From Flavobacterium tagetis (GTDB lineage Bacteria; Bacteroidota; Bacteroidia; Flavobacteriales; Flavobacteriaceae), in assembly GCF_016735615.1 (NCBI RefSeq), contig NZ_JAERSF010000004.1, positions 310,001 through 374,000 of the forward strand: a stretch of 64,000 nucleotides of DNA, written 5' to 3'. Of the stretch, positions 42,409 through 50,408 are shown piece after piece. Positions within the stretch are counted from its first letter, which is position 1; every line of letters starts with the position of its first letter. The notes beneath the pieces are model-generated. The model saw nothing but the letters and a program-made list of their open reading frames with translations. It was not told where the DNA came from and made no database searches. The position numbers were made by a program, and so were the translations under genes.

Positions 42409-43128
42409 ATGAAAAAGTATTTTAAATATATCGCCTTAATACTTGTCGGAACAGTAATCAGTTGCCGAGAAGAAGTTCAAAAACCCAAAGTAAGTTATGG
42501 TGCTTCAAATAAAGTAAGTGTTACTAAAGCCGATACAACTCAAATTGAAATCGCCGATTTGCCAATTCAAATGGAAGGAACTAGTTATTTAATTCATCCG
42601 GTTGGAGATTTAAGAGTTTTTGAAAGAGGATCTAAAGCTAGATTTGGTTCTTCTAGTGTAAACGATGTAAGTTTTACGATTTCTAATTTAGGCGAATATG
42701 AAATTACAGGATATCTTCAGAATTTGAAATTCCAAAAAGTAGATTCAGATTCTATTAGACCTTTGTCTGATAAACCAGTTTTGATTTTAACAGCAACTTA
42801 TTTGAAAACGGTTGCAGACAGAACGCATAATAATGTAATGGTTTATACGCTAACAGATTCAGATACCAATAAAGATGGTAAAATAGACACTAGTGATATC
42901 AAAACATTATACTTAAGTGACATCAGCGGAGAAAATTTCACGAAAGTTTCAGCAGACCTTCAAGAGCTGGTAGATTGGAGCTTAATCGAATCTAAAAACC
43001 GTTTGTATTTTAGAACTATTGAAGATACAAATCAAAACGGACAGTTTGATAAAAATGATGTTCTTCATTATAATTATATAGATTTATCTTCTAAAAAATG
43101 GGAAGTGAAGAATTATAAACCGATCTAA
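42409..43128 (+). CDS. Lipoprotein with two EF-hand-like calcium loops
   Basis: A 239-residue protein with lipoprotein signal MKKYFKYIALILVGTVISC (Cys19). The middle is beta-rich. Two loops have the EF-hand/dockerin pattern: DSDTNKDGKIDTSD and DTNQNGQFDKND, with D/N at positions 1, 3, 5, 7 and 9 and an acidic residue near position 12. This suggests a calcium-stabilised surface or periplasmic protein. Outside the loops I recognise no family. It is 89 bases after the TonB receptor and ends with a strong terminator, so it may belong to its transcript. Confidence 0.7.
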   Translation: MKKYFKYIALILVGTVISCREEVQKPKVSYGASNKVSVTKADTTQIEIADLPIQMEGTSYLIHPVGDLRVFERGSKARFGSSSVNDVSFTISNLGEYEITGYLQNLKFQKVDSDSIRPLSDKPVLILTATYLKTVADRTHNNVMVYTLTDSDTNKDGKIDTSDIKTLYLSDISGENFTKVSADLQELVDWSLIESKNRLYFRTIEDTNQNGQFDKNDVLHYNYIDLSSKKWEVKNYKPI

Positions 43129-43132
43129 GCTG

Positions 43133-43506
43133 CTAAGGTTCTGAGATGCTAAGATTCTAAGTTTTTTCGCCACAGATTAGAAGGATTAAAAAGATTTTTA
43201 TAAAAAAGAGAGGCTGTTTCAACTTATTGAAACAGCCTCTCTTTTTTAAATTGTTTTCATTAATGAAGACAGCGTTTGCCATTTTTATACATTGAATCGT
43301 CATTCCATAGGAACGTTTGATGCGTTGCATTGTTGAAAAAATATATCGAAATCAGACGTTTCTACGGAACGTAAAATAACTGTAACGGTATAATTTTGCA
43401 CCAATGAAATGTTCCAACAGAACATAATCAGAAACTAAAAAAAATCATTCTAATCCTTTTAATCTGTGGTGAAAAAACTTAGAATCTTAGCGTCTCAGTA
43501 TCTTAG
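43133..43506. repeat. Composite nested inverted-repeat element
   Basis: This 383-base gene-free gap has a long outer inverted repeat. Left arm CTAAGGTTCTGAGATGCTAAG... (43133-43200) pairs with the right arm (43440-43506) at roughly 62 of 70 positions, and includes the CGCCACAGATTA motif (43169) and its counterpart AATCTGTGGTG (43461-43471). The interior holds a terminator hairpin (43202-43247) and sequences such as TTCCATAGGAACG and TTCTACGGAACG, which recur as short palindromes. No ORF is seen. Confidence 0.7.
43202..43247. terminator. Very strong bidirectional hairpin terminator
   Basis: A perfect 21-bp stem (AAAAAAGAGAGGCTGTTTCAA and complement) with a CTTA loop and T/A runs. It closes the lipoprotein transcript; the DUF2971 gene on the other strand also ends nearby. 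Confidence 0.9.
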
Positions 43507-43511
43507 CAACT

Positions 43512-44213
43512 TCATATCAATATATCACTTTCCAAGTCTGATTTTTCAATTTCGAAACCAAAACCTAGACGTTCTACCAATTCTATTACCAGCTTTTTAT
43601 ACCAGTTTTCAGATTTTGGATGAATGTATATTTTTTCAATTAATTGATTGATGTCGACGTTGATCTTTAATCCGTCGTTTAATTTGATGTCACTTTTTGA
43701 AGTGTCACTCAGAATACGGACTTCTCTTTCGTATTGAAAACTCTTTCTTTTGAATAAAAACGGAAAGAATAAATCATCAAACGGAATATATTCTTTTTTG
43801 TAGTCAATGTAATTTACTTCGCCAATGTACTGGTCAAAATTGTTTTCAGGTCTCACAGCTTTCTGAAGTCTTCTAATAGTAGACTGAATAGCTAAACCTT
43901 CTTTATTTTTGGTAAAAATCTGCCACATGGCAAAAGATTCATATTCGTTAATATGCCAACTGCTAATGGCTACTTTTTCGCGATGCGTTTTGTAGTAATT
44001 TAAAAATTCGGGATTATCTGCGGCAAGTTTTTTAATTTCTTCATAAGTCGGTTCGCTAAAAGTACCTTCATATTGGTCTTCAAACTTGTCTGAACGCGAC
44101 ATAAAAAGTTTCTTCGAAAGCAATAAATCAAGAAATTTGGATAGGTCTAGATATTTCCAAACAATAGTATCGGGATCGTCAGGAAGTTTTATGTTGGGGT
44201 TGTTAAGATACAT
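43512..44213 (-). CDS. DUF2971 domain-containing protein
   Basis: A 233-residue protein of the DUF2971 family. Conserved features are the KYLDLSKFLDLLLSKKLFMSRSDKFEDQYEG start and the later CxxxW-like block (ISSWHINEYESFAMWQIFTKNKEGLAIQSTI), then EREVRILSDTSKS. It has no signal peptide. Some members lie in variable or defence-associated regions; no phage or restriction gene is nearby here. Its stop lies 6 bases from the end of the composite repeat. Function unknown. Confidence 0.85.
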   Translation of the reverse strand: MYLNNPNIKLPDDPDTIVWKYLDLSKFLDLLLSKKLFMSRSDKFEDQYEGTFSEPTYEEIKKLAADNPEFLNYYKTHREKVAISSWHINEYESFAMWQIFTKNKEGLAIQSTIRRLQKAVRPENNFDQYIGEVNYIDYKKEYIPFDDLFFPFLFKRKSFQYEREVRILSDTSKSDIKLNDGLKINVDINQLIEKIYIHPKSENWYKKLVIELVERLGFGFEIEKSDLESDILI

Positions 44214-44267
44214 TTTCTGAAAGAATTTAGTTTCAATCGTTAACTATCCTAAAGTTATAAAAATAAA

Positions 44268-44320
44268 CACAGATTAAAGAAAATTAAACTGAGTTTTAAT
44301 ATTTCCTTAATCTGTGTTAG
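44268..44320. repeat. AACACAGATTAA short inverted repeat
   Basis: Arms AACACAGATTAA (44268) and TTAATCTGTGTT (to 44320) with an AT-rich middle. It shares the CACAGATTA core with the 43169 and 51666 elements. It lies between DUF2971 and the ABC transporter stop. Confidence 0.6.
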
Positions 44321-44342
44321 ATTATTTGGTTGTGTGAAAATC

Positions 44343-46172
44343 TTACGATTCGAAAGACTGCATGGTAACCAATTTATTGTAAGTTCCGTTGTGAGCAATC
44401 AGTTCTTCGTGAGTTCCCTGTTCAACGATTTTTCCTTTTTGCATTACCACAATCACATCTGCTTTTTGAATCGTAGAAAGACGGTGTGCAATTACAATCG
44501 AAGTTCTGTTTTGCATCATGTTTTCAAGCGCAACCTGAACAAATTTTTCGCTTTCTGTATCCAATGCCGATGTTGCTTCATCTAAAATCATAATCGGTGG
44601 GTTCTTCAATACTGCTCTTGCAATAGATAAACGCTGTTTTTGTCCTCCAGAAAGCTTATTTCCGCTATCTCCGATATTGGTGTAGATTCCTTGCGGAAGA
44701 TCTTTTACAAACTCATAAGCATTAGCAATTTTAAGAGCTTCAATAATTTCGTCGTCAGTTGCATCTAGTTTGCCTAAAGAAATATTGGCTTTTATGGTGT
44801 CATTAAATAAAATACTGTCTTGCGTAACTAGTCCCATTAAACTTCTAAGTGATTGCAGATTCATGTCTTTAATGTTGATTCCGTCAATAGAAATAGAGCC
44901 GTCGTTTACATCGTAAAAACGAGTCAATAAATTGGCAATAGTACTTTTTCCACTTCCAGATTGACCAACTAATGCAACAGTTTGTCCTTTTTTAATTTGA
45001 AGAGAAAAGTCTTTTAAAACGGTTTCTTCTTCATATTTGAAATTGACATTTTGAACATTGATATTATCATCAAAAGTTGTCTTTTCTACTGCGTTTTCTT
45101 TAGAAACAATAGTATTTTCTTGTTCTAAGATTTCAAGAACACGTTCTGCAGCGGCATTTCCTCTTTTTACTCCGTAAGAAGCTTTAGAGATTGCTTTTGC
45201 AGGAGTTAGAATATTATACGCCAATCCCATATAAGCAATAAATGCAGCGCCTTCTAAAGTTTTATCAATCAAAACCATCTGACCACCGTACCAAAGTAAA
45301 ATGGCAATAACTGTGATTCCCATAAATTCACTTGCTGGTGAAGCTAAGTTCTGACGGTTTCCAATACTATTTGATAATGTAAAGAAGCGTTCTGTAGAGC
45401 TTTGAAAAACTTTATTAAAGTAGTTTTCAGAATTGTATCCTTTTACAACTTTCAGTCCGCCAATTGTTTCTTCGATAGTAGAAAGAAATTTTCCTTGTTC
45501 TTCTTGAGCTTTGGTAGATTGCTTTTTAAGCTGTTTTCCAATCAACGAAATGATATATCCAGAAACAGGAATAAAAATAAAAACAAACAAAGTCAGTTTA
45601 GCGCTTATGACAAGCATAGCGATGATCGTAAAGATAATCGTTAAAGGTTCTTTTACGATGAGCTCTAAGATTGCTAAAAAGGAGTTTTGGACTTCATTTA
45701 CGTCAGCAGAGATTCTGGAAATTACATCTCCTTTTCTTTTTTCAGAATAAAAAGCCAAAGGAAGTTCTAGTGTTTTTTTGTACAAAGCATTTCGCATGTC
45801 TTTTAAAACACCGTTTCTCAAGAAATTGATGAAAAACATTGCTAAATAATCAGCTAAGTTTTTTAATAAAAAGATGGAGATGATTATGGCAACCATTATA
45901 GATAGCACATATCCAGCTTCGTGAGTTCCTTTTGAAGTTGTAATGTAGTAGCTTAGGTAATTTTCTCCATATTCTTTAATATCCAAAATTCCTGTGTATA
46001 ATGGTTTATCATAGTTTTCTTTGGTTTTGTCAAATAAAACTTGAAGCATTGGTATTAAGGCAATGAATGAAAGTGTACTGAAAAGCGCATATAAAATATT
46101 GAAAAAGATATTTAAGAATGCGTATCTTTTATACGGGTATATAAAAGGAACTATTTTTTTGAAATTACTCAT
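44343..46172 (-). CDS. MsbA-like ABC exporter (fused permease and ATPase)
   Basis: A 609-residue half-transporter: six membrane helices (about 15-320) with the coupling region KDMRNALYKKTLELPLAFYSEKRKGDVISRI, then an ATPase (about 350-600) with Walker A GQSGSGKS, signature LSGGQKQRLSIARA and Walker B IMILDEATSALD. It probably exports lipid A or another lipid across the inner membrane as a homodimer. It is followed downstream on the same strand by DUF2971 and preceded by a phosphosugar mutase, with a terminator between the latter and it. Confidence 0.93.
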   Translation of the reverse strand: MSNFKKIVPFIYPYKRYAFLNIFFNILYALFSTLSFIALIPMLQVLFDKTKENYDKPLYTGILDIKEYGENYLSYYITTSKGTHEAGYVLSIMVAIIISIFLLKNLADYLAMFFINFLRNGVLKDMRNALYKKTLELPLAFYSEKRKGDVISRISADVNEVQNSFLAILELIVKEPLTIIFTIIAMLVISAKLTLFVFIFIPVSGYIISLIGKQLKKQSTKAQEEQGKFLSTIEETIGGLKVVKGYNSENYFNKVFQSSTERFFTLSNSIGNRQNLASPASEFMGITVIAILLWYGGQMVLIDKTLEGAAFIAYMGLAYNILTPAKAISKASYGVKRGNAAAERVLEILEQENTIVSKENAVEKTTFDDNINVQNVNFKYEEETVLKDFSLQIKKGQTVALVGQSGSGKSTIANLLTRFYDVNDGSISIDGINIKDMNLQSLRSLMGLVTQDSILFNDTIKANISLGKLDATDDEIIEALKIANAYEFVKDLPQGIYTNIGDSGNKLSGGQKQRLSIARAVLKNPPIMILDEATSALDTESEKFVQVALENMMQNRTSIVIAHRLSTIQKADVIVVMQKGKIVEQGTHEELIAHNGTYNKLVTMQSFES

Positions 46173-46297
46173 TTATTTTTGGATGTTATTTTTTTGCTTG
46201 GTTATGGTTGTTTGAGTTTTGGCTAGTGAATTTTTACTCCACAAAATTAATTCAATTGGATTGTTTTCAATTTCTTTTTAGTTTTTTTTATAAAAAA

Positions 46298-46342
46298 AAA
46301 ACTCTGATTTTGCATCTTCTAAGAAATGCAAATCAGAGTTTT
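46298..46342 (-). terminator. Terminator after the phosphosugar mutase gene
   Basis: Stem AAACTCTGATTTTGCAT with its near-complement (one bulge) around a 9-base loop, and a U-run on the minus strand. Confidence 0.85.
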
Positions 46343-46405
46343 AATATTTGACTCCTTGTTTTTAAAGACTATTTGCAAATGGCAATACTTTCAAAAAAGG
46401 TTTAT

Positions 46406-48133
46406 TTAATTCAACTGCATGTCTGCAATAATGTTTTGAATTTTCTGATCTAAGAAACTTTCCGCTTCATCAAAATCAGAAACCGATTCGATTTCTGCAT
46501 TTACGCTGATATAGAATTTGATTTTTGGTTCAGTTCCGCTTGGTCTTGCACAAATTTTAGAACCGTCTTCTGTGTAATAAATCAATACATTCGATTTCGG
46601 GATATCCATTGTTGATTCTGAACCGTCTAATAAGTTTAAAGCAATAGACGATTGATAATCCTCAACCATAATTACACGTTGTCCGTTAATTTCTTTCAAA
46701 GGATTTTCGCGTAAATCGACCATCATTTGGTTGATTTCCTGTAAACCTTCCATTCCTTTTTTAGTTAAAGAAACTAAGAATTCTTTGTAGAAACCATTTT
46801 CAACATAAAGTTGTAAAAGTTCTTTATAAACAGAACTTCCTGCTGCTTTTGCTTGAGCAGCAACTTCGCAAATTAATAAGGTAGCGGCAACAGCATCTTT
46901 ATCTCTAACAGCGTCGCCAACCATAAATCCGAAACTTTCTTCACCTCCTCCAATAAATTCTAGTTCAGGAAAATCTTTGATCATTTTTGCAATCCATTTG
47001 AATCCTGTCAATCCAACTTTGCACTCAACACCGTAGCTCGTTGCCAATTCCATCATCATTGGAGTTGAAACAATTGTAGAACCAACGAATTGTTTTCCGT
47101 TAAGTTTACCTGCTTTTTTCCATTGTTTCAATAAGAAAGAAGTCATTAAAACCATAGTTTGGTTTCCGTTCAATAGAATCATTTTACCGTCATTGTTACG
47201 AACAGCAACTCCTAAACGGTCGCAATCAGGATCTGTTCCTACTACAATGTCAGAATTTGTTTTATCTGCTAGAGCTAAAGCCATTGTTAAAGCTTCTGGT
47301 TCTTCTGGGTTTGGAGATTTTACTGTTGGGAAATTTCCATCTGGTACAGCTTGCTCAGGAACAATATGTACATTTTTGTATCCAGCCTGAGATAAAACGT
47401 CTGGAATAGATTTTATAGAAGTTCCGTGCAATGAAGTAAAAACAATATGAAGATTGTCTTTGGCTTCAGCCGGAGTATTAAAACTTGCGTTTTCGATAGA
47501 CGATTTTATAAATGCTTTGTCAAGTTCTGTATCAATGTACTGAATCAAACTTTCGTTTGCGTTAAATTTTATTTTGTCATAACCTAAACTTTCAATCACA
47601 TTTACAATTTCTTTGTCTTGCGGAGGAACAATTTGTCCCCCATCTTGCCAATATACTTTATAACCGTTGTATTCTGGCGGATTGTGAGATGCTGTTAAGA
47701 CAATTCCGCACTGACATTTTAAATATTTAAGTGCAAAAGACAATTCTGGAGTTGGTCTCAAATCAGAGAATAAATAAACTTGGATTCCGTTTGCAGAAAA
47801 AACATCAGCCACAACTTTTGCTAACGTATTACTGTTATGACGACAGTCATAAGCAATAGCTACTTTTAAAGGCTCGTTTGGAAAAACTTGATGCATATAA
47901 TCAGATAGTCCCTGAGTGTTTTTTCCAAGTGTGTATTTATTGATTCTGTTATCGCCAACACCCATAACGCCACGCATTCCTCCAGTTCCAAACTCTAAGT
48001 TTTTGTAAAAGCTCTCTTCTAGTTCTTTTGGAGAAGTTGTCATTAATTCCTTAACGGCAGCTTGCGTTTCTTGATCAAATGTTGGTGTTAACCATTCATT
48101 GACTGCGTTTAGTATATTTGGTGCTATATTCAT
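46406..48133 (-). CDS. Phospho-sugar mutase (phosphoglucomutase/phosphomannomutase family)
   Basis: A 575-residue alpha-D-phosphohexomutase. The phosphoserine loop is in LTASHNPPEYNGYKVYW (Ser149), the metal site in DPDCDRLG, the sugar loop in GGGEESFGF, and the phosphate-binding loop in RPSGTEPKIKFY. These place it in the PGM/PMM superfamily (PgcA-like length). It interconverts hexose 1- and 6-phosphates. It forms a conserved flavobacterial gene group with the adjacent GT2 and DUF4199. Confidence 0.93.
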   Translation of the reverse strand: MNIAPNILNAVNEWLTPTFDQETQAAVKELMTTSPKELEESFYKNLEFGTGGMRGVMGVGDNRINKYTLGKNTQGLSDYMHQVFPNEPLKVAIAYDCRHNSNTLAKVVADVFSANGIQVYLFSDLRPTPELSFALKYLKCQCGIVLTASHNPPEYNGYKVYWQDGGQIVPPQDKEIVNVIESLGYDKIKFNANESLIQYIDTELDKAFIKSSIENASFNTPAEAKDNLHIVFTSLHGTSIKSIPDVLSQAGYKNVHIVPEQAVPDGNFPTVKSPNPEEPEALTMALALADKTNSDIVVGTDPDCDRLGVAVRNNDGKMILLNGNQTMVLMTSFLLKQWKKAGKLNGKQFVGSTIVSTPMMMELATSYGVECKVGLTGFKWIAKMIKDFPELEFIGGGEESFGFMVGDAVRDKDAVAATLLICEVAAQAKAAGSSVYKELLQLYVENGFYKEFLVSLTKKGMEGLQEINQMMVDLRENPLKEINGQRVIMVEDYQSSIALNLLDGSESTMDIPKSNVLIYYTEDGSKICARPSGTEPKIKFYISVNAEIESVSDFDEAESFLDQKIQNIIADMQLN

Positions 48134-48246
48134 TTTAATTTCGTTTTATGTTTTATTTAAAAATAAATTTTTATTAAGGTTCAATGGTACTTTATGCAAT
48201 AATTTCATGCCTTAATTAAAAATATTTTAAAGACTGTAATATTGTT

Positions 48247-49203
48247 CTAAAAATTAACCTCTCGTGCTACTTTATATCTCGCTTCATTGCTTTTTGTTCT
48301 TAGAATAATTTCTCCTAAGAAACCTGCTAAAAATAGTTGAGTGCCAAGAATCATGGTAGTTAAAGCAATATAAAACCATGGGTTGTTTGTAACCAAGCTA
48401 TATTTCATTCCAGTATACATATGGTATAGTTTAGAAACGCCAATGTATCCAGCCGCTAAAAATCCAATAATAAACATTAAAGAGCCCATTGCGCCAAACA
48501 AGTGCATTGGTCTTTTTCCGAATCTTGATAAAAACCAAATCGTGATCAAATCTAGGAAACCGTTTATAAAACGTTCCATTCCGAATTTTGTTTCACCATA
48601 TTTTCTAGCTTGATGAATTACTACTTTTTCGCCAATTTTTCCAAATCCAGCATTTTTAGCCAAAACCGGAATATAGCGGTGCATTTCGCCAGAAACTTCG
48701 ATGTTTTTTACTACGACGTTTTTGTATGCTTTCAATCCGCAGTTAAAATCGTTTAGCTCAACGCCAGAAGTTTTTCTAGCCGCCCAGTTAAATAATTTTG
48801 AAGGAAGATTTTTGGCCACAACAGAATCGTAACGTTTCTTTTTCCATCCAGAAACCAAATCGAATTTCTGAGCTGTAATCATTTCATACAATTCAGGAAT
48901 TTCGTCCGGACTGTCTTGCAAGTCGGCATCCATGGTAATAATAACATCACCTTTTGCTTTTGCAAAACCAGCATGTAAAGCTTGAGATTTTCCAAAGTTT
49001 TTCATGAAACGAATCCCTTTTACATTTGGATTTTCGTTAGAGAAACCTTCAATAATCTGCCAAGAATTATCTGTACTACCATCATCTACAAAAATGATTT
49101 CATAAGAGTAATTGTTAGACTGCATCACTTTAATGATCCATGTGTAGAGTTCTTTAAGTGATTCCTCCTCGTTTAGAAGCGGTATAAGTATAGATAAATT
49201 CAT
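48247..49203 (-). CDS. Glycosyltransferase family 2 with two C-terminal membrane helices
   Basis: A 318-residue GT2 of the DPM1/ArnC-like group. The nucleotide-sugar site is IIFVDDGSTDNSW with the metal motif DADLQD; two membrane helices lie in the C-terminal third (about 230-255, 270-295). Such enzymes make polyprenyl-phosphate sugars for envelope glycosylation or lipid A modification. It lies 8 bases after DUF4199 in the same operon. The sugar is not determinable. Confidence 0.9.
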   Translation of the reverse strand: MNLSILIPLLNEEESLKELYTWIIKVMQSNNYSYEIIFVDDGSTDNSWQIIEGFSNENPNVKGIRFMKNFGKSQALHAGFAKAKGDVIITMDADLQDSPDEIPELYEMITAQKFDLVSGWKKKRYDSVVAKNLPSKLFNWAARKTSGVELNDFNCGLKAYKNVVVKNIEVSGEMHRYIPVLAKNAGFGKIGEKVVIHQARKYGETKFGMERFINGFLDLITIWFLSRFGKRPMHLFGAMGSLMFIIGFLAAGYIGVSKLYHMYTGMKYSLVTNNPWFYIALTTMILGTQLFLAGFLGEIILRTKSNEARYKVAREVNF

Positions 49204-49211
49204 TTATATTT

Positions 49212-49742
49212 TTATTCTTGTGTAGATTTGCTTTTAAAAAATGCTGCTAAAATTAATCCTAAGATTGAATAGCCAATAATACTGAAAATAAGAGCTTTTA
49301 ATTGTTCAACAGTTGAGAAAGGATTGTTTTCTTTCATTTTAGCTAATGCTTCATTTATTTTAGCGGCTGGAGTTCCAAATTTCTGCAATGTTTCAGCCAT
49401 GTATTTAACCAATAATTCGCTTATAGTTGTTTTTGCTTCAGGATCAATTACATTAAATAATAGGATGCTGAACAAAGTAGAAATTGCCAGAGCAATTATT
49501 GTAGTTATAAAGAAGGTTGTAAAAGCGTCTTTAAAAGAGAAAAAACCATTAATATCTTTTTTTGTTTTGGTAAGTAATAGGATTCCAATTACTACATAAA
49601 TAACAAAAGTTAAACCGCCAATCCAGCCTGAAACAAATAATTTTAAATCTACGGCATAGATAGTTGCTGTAATTAATGCCAGAATAATTCCTAAGATGAT
49701 TCCGTAAGTAACGCCGTTCTTTTTTATAACTTCATTAATCAT
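49212..49742 (-). CDS. DUF4199 domain-containing membrane protein
   Basis: A 176-residue membrane protein of the DUF4199 family with four predicted helices (GVTYGIILGIILALITATIYAVD, SGWIGGLTFVIYVVIGILLL, FTTFFITTIIALAISTLFSILL, and ILGLILAAFF at the end). It occurs in front of a GT2 gene in many Flavobacteriia. Function unknown; probably an inner-membrane component of the same envelope pathway. Confidence 0.85.
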   Translation of the reverse strand: MINEVIKKNGVTYGIILGIILALITATIYAVDLKLFVSGWIGGLTFVIYVVIGILLLTKTKKDINGFFSFKDAFTTFFITTIIALAISTLFSILLFNVIDPEAKTTISELLVKYMAETLQKFGTPAAKINEALAKMKENNPFSTVEQLKALIFSIIGYSILGLILAAFFKSKSTQE

Positions 49743-49844
49743 ATTTTGATAGGTTTAAAATTAATCCACAAATATAGTAATTCCCACTATAATCGAATAT
49801 AAAAAAAGCTTTTCGAAATAAACTAAAAAAAAATAAGCTAACTG

Positions 49845-49874
49845 TTTGTTTATTAAAAAAGAATTGTAAATTTG
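49845..49874 (+). promoter_or_regulatory. Promoter of the L31 gene
   Basis: TTTG (49845-49848), an 18-base spacer, then TAAATTTG (49867-49874): an excellent match to the Bacteroidota consensus. Transcription would start near 49881, leaving about 113 bases of leader that include an 18-codon ORF. Confidence 0.8.
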
Positions 49875-49940
49875 CACACTCAAAAATAATTAAATTTTTA
49901 AACAAAAAAGAGTATTGTTTGTTTATACCTTTTTCTAACC

Positions 49941-49997
49941 ATGAAAAAGCTTCAAAATGAAGATGCTCTATTAACAATAAATAAAAAGACAAGATGA
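49941..49997 (+). CDS. Short upstream ORF overlapping the L31 start
   Basis: An 18-codon ORF (MKKLQNEDALLTINKKTR) lies in the L31 leader. Its stop TGA overlaps the L31 ATG (ATGA), a common layout for translational coupling. Its translation is not proven, and it may be coincidence in an AT-rich leader. Confidence 0.35.
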   Translation: MKKLQNEDALLTINKKTR

Positions 49998-50248
49998 AAA
50001 AAGGAGTTCACCCAGAAAATTACAGATTAGTTGCATTTAAAGACATGTCTAATGATGACGTTTTTATCACTAAATCTACTGCAGATACAAAAGAAACAAT
50101 TGAAGTTGACGGAGTTGAGTATCCAGTTGTAAAAATGGAGATTTCTAGAACATCTCACCCTTTTTATACTGGTAAATCTAAACTTATCGATACTGCAGGA
50201 CGTATTGATAAATTCAAAACTAAATACGCTAAACACGCTAAAAAATAA
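49994..50248 (+). CDS. rpmE2: 50S ribosomal protein L31, type B
   Basis: An 84-residue L31 of the zinc-independent type B: it starts MKKGVHPENYRLVAFKDMSNDDVF and has no CxxC zinc motif. The DGVEYPVVKMEISRTSHPFYTGKSKLIDTAGRIDKF block is diagnostic. It is a component of the large ribosomal subunit at the central protuberance. A strong promoter and a terminator surround it, so it is a single-gene transcript. Confidence 0.95.
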   Translation: MKKGVHPENYRLVAFKDMSNDDVFITKSTADTKETIEVDGVEYPVVKMEISRTSHPFYTGKSKLIDTAGRIDKFKTKYAKHAKK

Positions 50249-50267
50249 TAGCTGTTTTACATTATAC

Positions 50268-50297
50268 AAAAGCCTTCCAATTCTGGGAGGCTTTTTT
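50268..50297 (+). terminator. Terminator after rpmE2
   Basis: Stem AGCCTTCC/GGGAGGCT (one G-T) with a 6-base loop and a T-run. Confidence 0.85.
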
Positions 50298-50408
50298 TAT
50301 GCGTTAAATATTACTTTTCGTTAAAATGGTTTTTTACTAAACCGGTAAAATATTTGTAACTTTGAAGCCAGGTAACCAAATCAAATTTTAACAAACACTC
50401 AATTATTT

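Noticed and set aside
43512..44213. DUF2971 as evidence for a defence island
   Set aside because: No restriction, toxin-antitoxin, nuclease or phage gene lies nearby; its neighbours are envelope and metabolic genes.
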